A stretch of DNA of 64,000 nucleotides from Blastocladiella emersonii ATCC 22665 (taxonomy: Eukaryota; Blastocladiomycota; Blastocladiomycetes; Blastocladiales; Blastocladiaceae). The notes beneath the pieces were generated by a model. That model did not search any database, was not told the DNA's origin, and saw nothing but the letters and a program-made list of their open reading frames with translations. The stretch lies in contig JANHCV010000004.1 in NCBI GenBank assembly GCA_025594325.1, positions 558,001 through 622,000 of the forward strand, given 5' to 3'. Shown piece after piece: positions 1 through 10,271 of the stretch; position 1 is the stretch's first letter, and every line of letters starts with the position of its first letter. The position numbers were made by a program, and so were the translations under genes.

Positions 1-1061
1 CGCCGCCACAATCGCTTGCCGCGTCCCGTTCCCGAGCGCGCGGCTGAGGGCCGAGGGCATAATCGCTGCCGTCTCGCGCTGACGGAAGCTACATCCGCGC
101 GATCCGTGGTAAGAAAAGTCTTCTCAGCAGGCGCAACGGCGGCTGCCACCACGTCCCCGAGCACCTGGCTGCCCTGCGGCGGCGGGTCCACGATCTCGCG
201 CGCGTGGTAGGACGTCGGCGGGAGCCATGTTGTGCCGGCGACTCGATGCAACTGTGTGGAATAGACATCAGGGACCTGCGTCGCTGCCGAGGTGAGGCGG
301 CGATCAGGGTGGTCGGGATGTGCTCGAGCCACGGCCCGCGTCGGTCTCGCGAACGCGCCCGTGCGAGCACCGCGAGTACCCGGCGTCAGCGCCACGGGAG
401 AGGGTCGGGCACGCTCTCGCCGCAACAGTGCCGAGTGCATGTACCGATGGTGGGGCAGCGTTCGCCGGCGACGTCAGCCGCGAAACAATCTCGCGCATGC
501 GCGTTGGCTCCCCACCGCGCAGCGACGAGCGTCGGCGCGACTCACGACGAGCGCCGCAAAGCCGGGCTGCTGCTCCGCGGTCATGAAAGAGCGTCGACTG
601 CACGCTTCGCGACCGAGCGGGGTGGTCGGGCGCGTCACGTCGCGACCCTGATCGCGTTCGTGATGGACTCAAGCGACACGACCTGCGACAAGGCCCGCGA
701 GGGCTCGGCGTGCATGCCCATGGTGCCTGCGGTAGCTTGCATGAAGATACATTGCACTTTGTGTGTGTGGCAACCGGCGTTAGTGAGAGGGTCGGTTGTC
801 CCGGGGAGCGGCGGCGGGGATGAGCCACACGTCGAGTGACGCGATCCTCTCGCCCACCGCGGCTCGGCTGGCGCTGCCACCTCGTCGCGTTTCCCCTTCT
901 CGCTCAACCGCCCAATCGATATTGAAAATAAATGACGTATAATCGAGTGTATATTTCATCTGTCCTTCGCTGCGTTCCACTTCTCGTCTGCATGTCCGGT
1001 ACGGCAACTGTGCCGTGCTCGGCGGGAAGCAGCATCTCACAGTGAAAAAGGTTTGACTATA

Positions 1062-1283
1062 TCACTTAGGGGCGGTTGCTAAGTCTCGGCGCAAAGGGTC
1101 GCAAAGTGGCTTAGGGCGGCCAAAGGGTCGCTGAGGGTCGCTAAGGGAGGGGAGACTTTGCGCCGCGGGACCAAGGTACTTTGAGCGGCGAGCGGACTTT
1201 GGGGCATCGCACAGTGGCTTAGCGTGCCCGCGACAAAGTCGCTTAGTCTCACTTTGCTGAGGGCCGGCGGCGGTCGCGGCCAC
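1062..1283. repeat. CTAAG/ACTTTG word cluster (also at 8989-9210)
   Basis: About 220 bp in which GCGAC or GCCAC is repeatedly followed by TTTG, CCTTTG or CTCAG, interleaved with CTTAG/CTAAG. It reads as a degenerate short-period repeat lacking one fixed unit. It lies in both inverted-repeat arms. No function is assigned. Confidence 0.45.
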
Positions 1284-1349
1284 TCGGTCCCGTTGTGCTG
1301 CTCATAGTCCGTTGAGCGTGGTGTAGAAACCGTCATGTACTACGATCCA

Positions 1350-2504
1350 TCACTCGATCATCTCAATCATCACCATCACCACCGTCGTCGCTCTCCTCCT
1401 CGCCACGTTACCGCGGCCGTGGCCGCCGCTGCGGCCCGTTGTGCCGGCCCCACGCTCGTCAAGCGGCTCCATGTTCGGGTCGCCTGCGCCGGCCGTGTCG
1501 AGCTCGCCGTGCTGCGGGATCGGGACGAGCGACACGATCCAGACAATCTCGTTCGGAGCGGGTGCCCTGTCGGCCGCCGGCGGTGGCCGCTGCTCGTCAG
1601 GGCACACGCACACGCGGTCGCGAAGAGCGCGGACCGGTACGACGATCGGCTGCGCGACGGGGACGTAGCACGCGCGGCCGAGGCCCGCCGTCTCCGCTCG
1701 CGCCTTGTCCTGCGCGCTGAGCCGGCGGTGGTTCACCGGGTACACGGCGATCGGCCACAGCGCAGCGAACACGACGCCGCCGAGCTCGAAAAAGTCGGAG
1801 ATGTAGCCGAAAATCGACGACATGGCCGGGTCCGCGCCCGCGTTGGGCACCACGAAGCGCGCGGAGCTCGGCAGCGCGGGGAACGCGCCGGGAACTGCAA
1901 ACACCGCGTTGGCCACCGTCATCGGGATCACGACGCGGACGACGGCGTCCTTGCTGCACTGCAGTGGAACGCCGGACCGCGTCGCCGAGTGGAACACGGA
2001 CGCGGCGGTCGCGGAAGGGCTGCGGTTGAGCACCATGCCGTCAAGTCGCAGCATGCGGATGAACCACGAGTACCCGGCCGAGGAGGTCGTAGCGGCCGAT
2101 CCATCGGGCTCGCGGAGCACCGCGCGCGCAAACGCCTTGAACGCCATGGCGAGGTGGTTGGGGAGCAGGCGCGCGCGCGTGCTCCGGTGCTCGACGAGGG
2201 CGTCGCCCGAGTCGGACCCCCGTCGACCGGGCAGCAGCGTGGCGACGCGCGACTCGGCGGCCACGGCGGCGCGGATCGTCTGGTCGAGCCGCTGCATGCG
2301 GCCGAAGCTTGACGGCTTCCAGATCCGGCATGTCGCGGCCGCCCGGCAGGCGGGACTTGATACCGCACACGGGCCACGGAGCGCCCTCGACGGATCCTCG
2401 GAGTAGAGGATCGTGACGCAGAGCTTGACTTTATTCGCGTCCTCAACCGTGTACGGCGTCCAGCAGGCGCGGCACTGCGGCAGCTTGCCGATGCATAGGC
2501 TCAT
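1350..2504 (-). CDS. Unknown protein, left inverted-repeat copy
   Basis: Open frame of 384 codons starting at an ATG (MSLCIGKLPQC). I do not recognise the family. The N-terminus is cysteine-rich (CIGKLPQCRACW). The middle has a hydrophobic, ordered stretch (residues about 180-280), and the C-terminus is Gly/Arg-rich. Within codons 40-70 a second frame also looks coding, so an unplaced intron or a frameshift is possible. The right copy at 7768-8922 is identical. Function unknown. Confidence 0.4.
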   Translation of the reverse strand: MSLCIGKLPQCRACWTPYTVEDANKVKLCVTILYSEDPSRALRGPCAVSSPACRAAATCRIWKPSSFGRMQRLDQTIRAAVAAESRVATLLPGRRGSDSGDALVEHRSTRARLLPNHLAMAFKAFARAVLREPDGSAATTSSAGYSWFIRMLRLDGMVLNRSPSATAASVFHSATRSGVPLQCSKDAVVRVVIPMTVANAVFAVPGAFPALPSSARFVVPNAGADPAMSSIFGYISDFFELGGVVFAALWPIAVYPVNHRRLSAQDKARAETAGLGRACYVPVAQPIVVPVRALRDRVCVCPDEQRPPPAADRAPAPNEIVWIVSLVPIPQHGELDTAGAGDPNMEPLDERGAGTTGRSGGHGRGNVARRRATTVVMVMIEMIE

Positions 2505-2777
2505 GGCCGCGCGACGGCGGAAGAATGGGCGACGGTCGCGCGTCGGAAGGCGGAGCGCGGCGAGAGCCGGATGGCCGCTGGCATCGTCGCGGGTCAAACG
2601 GGGCCCTGCGCTTCCCGATGCCCTGGGCGTTGTTCATGATGTCGATGCATAGTTTGCAGCAAGTGGTGGCGCATTCGGTCGACAAGTGTGTCGGCGGCGG
2701 GGGCTCGGTGGGGAGAAGCGGCTGGCCGGCGAGGTGAGCGGCGCGTCGCGTTTCGGGGCAGGGGGGTGGAGGTCGCG

Positions 2778-3662
2778 TCACGGGATAGTGAAGCGGGTAA
2801 ACGGCCGGCCGCGGGACTGATCAGCAACGTGTTGCGCCACTCTGTCACACGCGCCGATCTCCTCGCTGAAGCCGAACTTGCTGCCCTCCCCCTCCGCGCG
2901 CTTCTCTAAAGCGAGCACCCACTCCCATGGAACTGATTTTAACTCATTGAAATGGATTCTATTGCATCTGCCCCGCCGCTGGCGTCGTTCGCGGACGGCG
3001 GCGAGCCGGGCATGCTTACCGAGGGCCAGCCGCTTCTCCGTCGAGTTCTCATCGACCACCGACCGACATCGCCCGCGTACTACTATGTTGGTCGACTCGC
3101 CACCTGGCTTGACAATATCAAGATTCCAGACCTTCCTCTCGCTCCAAACGAAGGTGGTCCTCTTCCCGTGCATTGTACGGATACGAACGCGCCGGGCAGG
3201 GTTTACACGCGCGATCTCATCGCTCGTGTAGTTGAGAAGCGTGTCCGTACACGACGCAGCCGATCGACTAATGCAGCTCAAGTCGAGCTGTGCGATTGCG
3301 TCCTTGACTGGCTTGGCCAACCGCGCGACTTGCCGCCGCCTTCGCGCCGTGGAACTCGGACTCAGCCCACGAATGCTAGGCCGCCGATTGCAGCTCCGCT
3401 TGTGTCAGCTTCCGCGCTTCACGCTCCTCCGCCGACACCCGTTGCACCCCAATTCTCAGCTTCCTGCCCCGCTGCCGCCCCCGCCACCTCAGCTCGCGAA
3501 CATGGCGCAGTTTGTCTTCGACTATTCACACGCTGGTTCCGACATGCCTTCTTCATCTTCCTTGCAAGCGCATCTGCCCGAACCACAGCTTGCGCCTCAG
3601 CCGACGCCAGGTCCGCGTATTTCGAGTTCGCACGCACCAAACTCGAGCCTCACCTACGATAA
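2778..3662. other. Reading frames crossing the left-arm/spacer junction
   Basis: Two frames cross the junction at 3062. The plus frame 2952-3662 starts MDSIASAPPL, shares 37 codons with the right arm, then continues with unrelated sequence. The minus frame 2778-3320 (180 codons) also looks protein-like on both sides of the junction. Both cannot be real throughout, and neither matches a family I know. Because the 5' part of the plus frame belongs to the gene broken off at 7210-7320, I read the plus frame as a chimera made by the rearrangement. The minus frame is unresolved. Confidence 0.3.
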
Positions 3663-5204
3663 ACTTCTTCAAAAGGTGGGCGAGCTCCGTCGCGAACTAG
3701 ACATGGCCAAGCGCGATCTCTCCCGGCTTCGGACCGGTGAGGCTCAGGACAAGGCAGAAATCGCATCCCTTCGTCGCGAACTTGAAGAGGCCTCTCCCAC
3801 TGGTCTCTCGCAGAAGGCAGTTGATCTTGCACGGAACTTTGACCAAATTAGCGACGAGCTTGGGATGCCACTCGCACGTCGAATTGTCGCCGTTCTGTGC
3901 AACCCCAAGCTGCTGCCGCGTGACGGCGTGCGCTTCTTGCACATCTCGAACCAGGTCGATGGGGAACTCGGGCATCAACCCAAGTTCGACGCGTCCACCC
4001 TCAACTTTTGGTCGTGCGTTGCGACCCACTGTGGGTACCGCGTTATTCGTTTCTTGCGGGGCCCTGGCAAGGGCGGTACTTTCGAAGACACCGACGGTGC
4101 AGTTCCGAACGTGCACGGGAATCTCCAGCGCATGAACCTCTTTATCCCCTCTCAGGACACTCTCCAGCGCTTGGCCAGCTGCGAACGAGTGCCTCCGTGA
4201 GGCGGCCGACCCTGCTGGTCAGCTTCCACCATCGTACGAGATCGCAGCCATCCTTGAATCGTTTACGCGTGCTTGCAACCTGGCTGTCGAAGCGGATCGC
4301 CTTGCGGGCGGGCGCCGCGTGCATGAGCCAATTCCAGGCTTGAACTCTCTCGTGTTGCTTCAGGAGTATCTCCTCTCGATTCACCACGCGTTTCACTTTG
4401 TCTTCGAGCAGCTTGAATCTCTTGTCCGCCAGATCGAGCTTGATCTGGTGGCGAAGAAGGACAAACATTCTGCCCAGAGCGAACGCGGGTGCAAGGCTGG
4501 CGAGTCTCTTGCGAATCACATTGCCTCTGAGCACCAGCAGTTGATGGCCAAGCGCTGTACAGCTCTGGAGTACGTCGTGACGGCTGATAAGTGGTACAAT
4601 GCTCGCAACTAGTCCGACCCGGATGTATTGTAGGCATCGCCGCTTTCTCGTCCGCGCCTCGACCATTCTCACTGGCTTTCACGATAGTCGAGCGCAGCTC
4701 CCGTTGAGTGCTCTTGGCCTTCGTCAGCTCGCTCTTGACGTTACAGAGTGGGTACTCGAGAACCGCGATGCTTTTGAGTCGGCCTTGGCTTTCATCACTC
4801 CCGCGGCGGGCAAACTGCTTGTCTTCATGGTCACTGACTCAAACAATACTTTCTCAAAGCCCGTCGGCTGCGTCTACGTCGCGAGCGAGGAGAAGTACAT
4901 CATCATGGCCATCTTGCGCTACCTTCGGTCTGTGTTCAAGGGCTGGGCTCCGGCTCGGGCACAACGCCCGCACCCGCGCCGGCGTACGGTCTCCACGCGC
5001 CCATCGACCTCGCCTGCGCCACGCACGGCCTCAACGCGCCCGTCCACCTGCCCGCTGCGGCTCCCGGGTTCCACACGCACGCCGCTCAACCTGCCGTCGC
5101 GGTCGGGTTCGGTGTCCCGCTCGCCCAACTCGGGCCTCTCGCCGCTCGCCCAACTCGGGCCGCTCGCCGCTGCCGGCGCCCATCAACAGGATCAGTTCCT
5201 GTAA
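3502..5204 (+). pseudogene. Frame-disrupted coding remnant of unknown family
   Basis: Protein-like sequence runs through three successive frames. The first is 3502-4200 (starts MAQFVFDYSH, coiled coil around KVGELRRELDMAK). The second is about 4184-4612, and the third about 4612-5204, ending in a Pro/Ala-rich low-complexity tail. Each change is a +1 shift with no GT...AG pair at the join, unlike the clean introns elsewhere. Codon use is less GC3-biased than in the window's conserved genes. The pattern suggests a decayed mobile-element or repeat-family protein, but I cannot name the family. Programmed frameshifting or sequencing indels are alternatives. Confidence 0.4.
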
Positions 5205-5475
5205 GCTCAAGCTCAACTTCGAGATCCGCATGGCTTCGCTGTCGTGCAAGCAGCAGCCGCTGTCGCGCTCGTTCTCGAACTTGACCTCCCATCATTGTCC
5301 ATTGCCTGCATGATTTCCTCCCTGGCATATACTCAGATCTATTCACCGTCCAATCCTTCACTCCCTTGTTCGCGCTGATGGCGATTGTGATGAATCACTT
5401 GTGATGAAACGCGACGCGCCTCGCGTCGCACGTCGGCGCTTCTCACGAGCGACGATACGCGTAACCCTACCATGA

Positions 5476-6400
5476 ATTCGCGACCACGCGTTCAAGCGCG
5501 CCGCGATCCACTTCAGCGAGAGCTCCATTGAGGGCAAGACGGACCACACGCTGATCGACAAGATCATCAAGCTGTTCCCCGAGGTGCTCGGCCCAAAGTG
5601 GAAGAAACGCGATCGACAAAACGTTCCCGAGGCGCTAAGGCTGTTCTCAATGGAGTGCATCGACAAGGTGCGCGAGCACCTGCTGCGCGACGTGCCCGCG
5701 ACGCCCCACGCGGAAGCGCGCATCTCGAGCGCGACCAAGATCGTCACGACCTAAACCTAAACCTCGAACAGCTCGGGCTCGCGTGGATCCACCTCGGGCT
5801 CGCGTTCATGAAGCTCGCGGTACCAACGTCGCCGCTCGACCCGGCCACGCGCTTCTCGCTCGTCCACCAATACACGCGCCAGCTGCAGGGCAACCTCGAG
5901 CTCGAGCTGCAGGTGCACCTCGCGCTGCAGATCCGCGACAAAGGCATGGCCACGAACCCGACCATCGAGTGGCTCCGCGCGCGGCTCGCGGCCGTCCGCC
6001 GCGGCGTCGAGGACTTGGCCTACCAGCTGTACCTCCGCCCGCCCAACGCTGCCGACCTGATCAAACAGCTCCATGGCGAGTTCCAGTTGATCCTCGTCTT
6101 GGCCTCGAACCCGGAGACATTCCTCGCGCAACTGCTCGACACTCACGGCCACAACGCCACGATCCACCAGCGCACCGCGGCCATGGACATGGTCAACTCA
6201 TCGCCCACCATGTTCGTCGCGCGCACGACCAAAAAGTTCCCGCCGTTCATGGACGTGCTCGAGCCCGTTTACTCGGGAAGCTACGACGTGCTGTACGAGC
6301 TCTCGCTCATCGCGATGTCGCAGGCCGAGGTCGCGCACGAGCAGGTCGCTCAGCGCTGCCCGCGCTGCGCCACAAGTCGCTTGATTCCGTCGCGGTTAGT
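5476..6400 (+). pseudogene. MDN1: Midasin (MDN1)-like fragment, frame-broken
   Basis: The frame from 5748 encodes GLAWIHLGLAFMKLAVP, then a helical stretch, then KKFPPFMDVLEPVYSGSYDV. This order resembles the conserved helical region of midasin, the giant AAA ATPase of 60S ribosome maturation. A complete midasin has more than 4,000 residues and only about 200 are present, so this is a fragment. Upstream, 5476-5754 is protein-like in another frame (starts RDHAFKRAAIHF) and ends TAA inside a CCTAAACCTAAACC stretch. It may be the preceding midasin segment after an indel. The family call is from recall and is moderate. Confidence 0.5.
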
Positions 6401-6502
6401 AAAACACGTGTATAATAATTGGCGACTGATAGCGTTAGGAACTGCTCCCCTCCGTGCTGGGCTTTCAACCCCACCCCTCCCCCATCCTACCCCTCACCCA
6501 GC

Positions 6503-6612
6503 CCAACTCAACCTCAACTCAACTCAACCTCAACTCAACCTCAACTCAACCTCAACTCAACCTCAACTCAACCTTAACCTGAACCCCAACTCCACCTCAA
6601 CTCCACCCAACC
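6503..6612. repeat. CTCAAC/CCTCAA short tandem repeat
   Basis: About 110 bp of alternating CTCAAC and CCTCAA words, drifting to CCTTAACC and CCACCTCAA at the right end. It lies 3' of the midasin-like fragment within the inverted-repeat spacer. The strand asymmetry is total (no G on the plus strand over most of it), as in telomere-like repeats, but the unit is not TTAGGG. Confidence 0.75.
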
Positions 6613-6708
6613 CTTTGGCGCGTTGATGAAAAATTTATGAGCTGCGGTGTCGTGGATTATGCGTCGCGTACAAGAAACCGCGCGATCAGAGAGAGATCAG
6701 AGAAGCGA

Positions 6709-7320
6709 TCAAATCAAGTAAGTAGAGTGAGTATGACGCGCGAGGCGCGTCGGTTCAGCGGAGCGTCGTGACGCGGCAGCGAGACGTGGCGGCGAGGAGG
6801 ACAAGCTCGCGAATCCTGAACGAGTTGCGGGGGTCGCGCGTGCGCGGCAAAAGCTCCCGAGCGACGTGAAGGGATTAGCGAGGATGGCGTGGAAGGAGCC
6901 CGACTCGGCCACGTTCACAGGGATCGACGCGGCCGCGACAGCCTGCTCGTTGTTCCAATGCAGGAAGTGGGAGCGGAGGACCGCGCCGCGCCCGCCGTAG
7001 TTGACCTCAAAGTTCCCGCGCGACTGCGCGAGTGCAACGGCGATGATCTCGAGCGACGTTGCGTCGTCACCCAGGGCGAGCCCGATGCGAACACCGTCCA
7101 CGATCGCGACCATGGGCGGTTTCTGCGCCGAGTTGGGTGATGCTCAAGCGCCTTCGCGGCCTTCTTTGAGGGAAGCGAGCGCCTTCTTCGAGATGGCGAC
7201 GGCGGACACTCGGTGGTCGATGAGAACTCGACGGAGAAGCGGCTGGCCCTCGGTAAGCATGCCCGGCTCGCCGCCGTCCGCGAACGACGCCAGCGGCGGG
7301 GCAGATGCAATAGAATCCAT
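6709..7320 (-). pseudogene. Unknown protein frame interrupted by one in-frame TGA
   Basis: The frame starts ATG at 7320 (MDSIASAPPL) inside the right arm and passes the junction at 7210 with coding-like sequence (VSAVAISKKALASLKEG). It hits TGA at 7144-7146 and continues in the same frame for 144 codons, including a convincing stretch (AIVDGVRIGLALGDDATSLE). The product is not recognised. It could be a recent pseudogene, a read-through gene, or a gene truncated at 58 codons with an unrelated downstream frame. The left arm carries only the first 37 codons. Confidence 0.4.
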
Positions 7321-10271
7321 TTCAATGAGTTAAAATCAGTTCCATGGGAGTGGGTGCTCGCTTTAGAGAAGCGCGCGGAGGGGGAGGGCAGCAAGTTCGG
7401 CTTCAGCGAGGAGATCGGCGCGTGTGACAGAGTGGCGCAACACGTTGCTGATCAGTCCCGCGGCCGGCCGTTTACCCGCTTCACTATCCCGTGACGCGAC
7501 CTCCACCCCCCTGCCCCGAAACGCGACGCGCCGCTCACCTCGCCGGCCAGCCGCTTCTCCCCACCGAGCCCCCGCCGCCGACACACTTGTCGACCGAATG
7601 CGCCACCACTTGCTGCAAACTATGCATCGACATCATGAACAACGCCCAGGGCATCGGGAAGCGCAGGGCCCCGTTTGACCCGCGACGATGCCAGCGGCCA
7701 TCCGGCTCTCGCCGCGCTCCGCCTTCCGACGCGCGACCGTCGCCCATTCTTCCGCCGTCGCGCGGCCATGAGCCTATGCATCGGCAAGCTGCCGCAGTGC
7801 CGCGCCTGCTGGACGCCGTACACGGTTGAGGACGCGAATAAAGTCAAGCTCTGCGTCACGATCCTCTACTCCGAGGATCCGTCGAGGGCGCTCCGTGGCC
7901 CGTGTGCGGTATCAAGTCCCGCCTGCCGGGCGGCCGCGACATGCCGGATCTGGAAGCCGTCAAGCTTCGGCCGCATGCAGCGGCTCGACCAGACGATCCG
8001 CGCCGCCGTGGCCGCCGAGTCGCGCGTCGCCACGCTGCTGCCCGGTCGACGGGGGTCCGACTCGGGCGACGCCCTCGTCGAGCACCGGAGCACGCGCGCG
8101 CGCCTGCTCCCCAACCACCTCGCCATGGCGTTCAAGGCGTTTGCGCGCGCGGTGCTCCGCGAGCCCGATGGATCGGCCGCTACGACCTCCTCGGCCGGGT
8201 ACTCGTGGTTCATCCGCATGCTGCGACTTGACGGCATGGTGCTCAACCGCAGCCCTTCCGCGACCGCCGCGTCCGTGTTCCACTCGGCGACGCGGTCCGG
8301 CGTTCCACTGCAGTGCAGCAAGGACGCCGTCGTCCGCGTCGTGATCCCGATGACGGTGGCCAACGCGGTGTTTGCAGTTCCCGGCGCGTTCCCCGCGCTG
8401 CCGAGCTCCGCGCGCTTCGTGGTGCCCAACGCGGGCGCGGACCCGGCCATGTCGTCGATTTTCGGCTACATCTCCGACTTTTTCGAGCTCGGCGGCGTCG
8501 TGTTCGCTGCGCTGTGGCCGATCGCCGTGTACCCGGTGAACCACCGCCGGCTCAGCGCGCAGGACAAGGCGCGAGCGGAGACGGCGGGCCTCGGCCGCGC
8601 GTGCTACGTCCCCGTCGCGCAGCCGATCGTCGTACCGGTCCGCGCTCTTCGCGACCGCGTGTGCGTGTGCCCTGACGAGCAGCGGCCACCGCCGGCGGCC
8701 GACAGGGCACCCGCTCCGAACGAGATTGTCTGGATCGTGTCGCTCGTCCCGATCCCGCAGCACGGCGAGCTCGACACGGCCGGCGCAGGCGACCCGAACA
8801 TGGAGCCGCTTGACGAGCGTGGGGCCGGCACAACGGGCCGCAGCGGCGGCCACGGCCGCGGTAACGTGGCGAGGAGGAGAGCGACGACGGTGGTGATGGT
8901 GATGATTGAGATGATCGAGTGATGGATCGTAGTACATGACGGTTTCTACACCACGCTCAACGGACTATGAGCAGCACAACGGGACCGAGTGGCCGCGACC
9001 GCCGCCGGCCCTCAGCAAAGTGAGACTAAGCGACTTTGTCGCGGGCACGCTAAGCCACTGTGCGATGCCCCAAAGTCCGCTCGCCGCTCAAAGTACCTTG
9101 GTCCCGCGGCGCAAAGTCTCCCCTCCCTTAGCGACCCTCAGCGACCCTTTGGCCGCCCTAAGCCACTTTGCGACCCTTTGCGCCGAGACTTAGCAACCGC
9201 CCCTAAGTGATATAGTCAAACCTTTTTCACTGTGAGATGCTGCTTCCCGCCGAGCACGGCACAGTTGCCGTACCGGACATGCAGACGAGAAGTGGAACGC
9301 AGCGAAGGACAGATGAAATATACACTCGATTATACGTCATTTATTTTCAATATCGATTGGGCGGTTGAGCGAGAAGGGGAAACGCGACGAGGTGGCAGCG
9401 CCAGCCGAGCCGCGGTGGGCGAGAGGATCGCGTCACTCGACGTGTGGCTCATCCCCGCCGCCGCTCCCCGGGACAACCGACCCTCTCACTAACGCCGGTT
9501 GCCACACACACAAAGTGCAATGTATCTTCATGCAAGCTACCGCAGGCACCATGGGCATGCACGCCGAGCCCTCGCGGGCCTTGTCGCAGGTCGTGTCGCT
9601 TGAGTCCATCACGAACGCGATCAGGGTCGCGACGTGACGCGCCCGACCACCCCGCTCGGTCGCGAAGCGTGCAGTCGACGCTCTTTCATGACCGCGGAGC
9701 AGCAGCCCGGCTTTGCGGCGCTCGTCGTGAGTCGCGCCGACGCTCGTCGCTGCGCGGTGGGGAGCCAACGCGCATGCGCGAGATTGTTTCGCGGCTGACG
9801 TCGCCGGCGAACGCTGCCCCACCATCGGTACATGCACTCGGCACTGTTGCGGCGAGAGCGTGCCCGACCCTCTCCCGTGGCGCTGACGCCGGGTACTCGC
9901 GGTGCTCGCACGGGCGCGTTCGCGAGACCGACGCGGGCCGTGGCTCGAGCACATCCCGACCACCCTGATCGCCGCCTCACCTCGGCAGCGACGCAGGTCC
10001 CTGATGTCTATTCCACACAGTTGCATCGAGTCGCCGGCACAACATGGCTCCCGCCGACGTCCTACCACGCGCGCGAGATCGTGGACCCGCCGCCGCAGGG
10101 CAGCCAGGTGCTCGGGGACGTGGTGGCAGCCGCCGTTGCGCCTGCTGAGAAGACTTTTCTTACCACGGATCGCGCGGATGTAGCTTCCGTCAGCGCGAGA
10201 CGGCAGCGATTATGCCCTCGGCCCTCAGCCGCGCGCTCGGGAACGGGACGCGGCAAGCGATTGTGGCGGCG
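7210..10271. repeat. Right arm of the large inverted repeat
   Basis: Reverse complement of 1-3062 with no difference found in any frame compared. The outer boundary is not visible, because position 10271 pairs with base 1 and sequence past it has no partner in view. This arm joins the spacer inside a minus-strand reading frame that stays protein-like across the junction at 7210. That suggests this is the original locus and the left arm the copy. Confidence 0.95.
7768..8922 (+). CDS. Unknown protein, right inverted-repeat copy
   Basis: Mirror copy of the 384-codon frame at 1350-2504, identical in translation. A further cysteine-rich frame just upstream (about 7590-7690, containing CATTCCKLC) might be a 5' exon in another phase, but I could not place splice sites with confidence. 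No known domain is recognised. Because the two copies are identical, RNA reads cannot be assigned to one of them. Confidence 0.4.
   Translation: MSLCIGKLPQCRACWTPYTVEDANKVKLCVTILYSEDPSRALRGPCAVSSPACRAAATCRIWKPSSFGRMQRLDQTIRAAVAAESRVATLLPGRRGSDSGDALVEHRSTRARLLPNHLAMAFKAFARAVLREPDGSAATTSSAGYSWFIRMLRLDGMVLNRSPSATAASVFHSATRSGVPLQCSKDAVVRVVIPMTVANAVFAVPGAFPALPSSARFVVPNAGADPAMSSIFGYISDFFELGGVVFAALWPIAVYPVNHRRLSAQDKARAETAGLGRACYVPVAQPIVVPVRALRDRVCVCPDEQRPPPAADRAPAPNEIVWIVSLVPIPQHGELDTAGAGDPNMEPLDERGAGTTGRSGGHGRGNVARRRATTVVMVMIEMIE

Larger units (their letters stand above)
1..3062. repeat. Left arm of a large inverted repeat (truncated by window edge)
   Basis: Every base I compared pairs with 7210-10271 on the opposite strand under x to 10272-x, and the reading frames of both arms translate identically. 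Identity ends sharply at 3062/7210. The outer end lies left of position 1, so the true arm is longer than 3.06 kb. It carries an unknown 384-codon frame and a cluster of CTAAG/ACTTTG words at 1062-1283. Confidence 0.95.
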
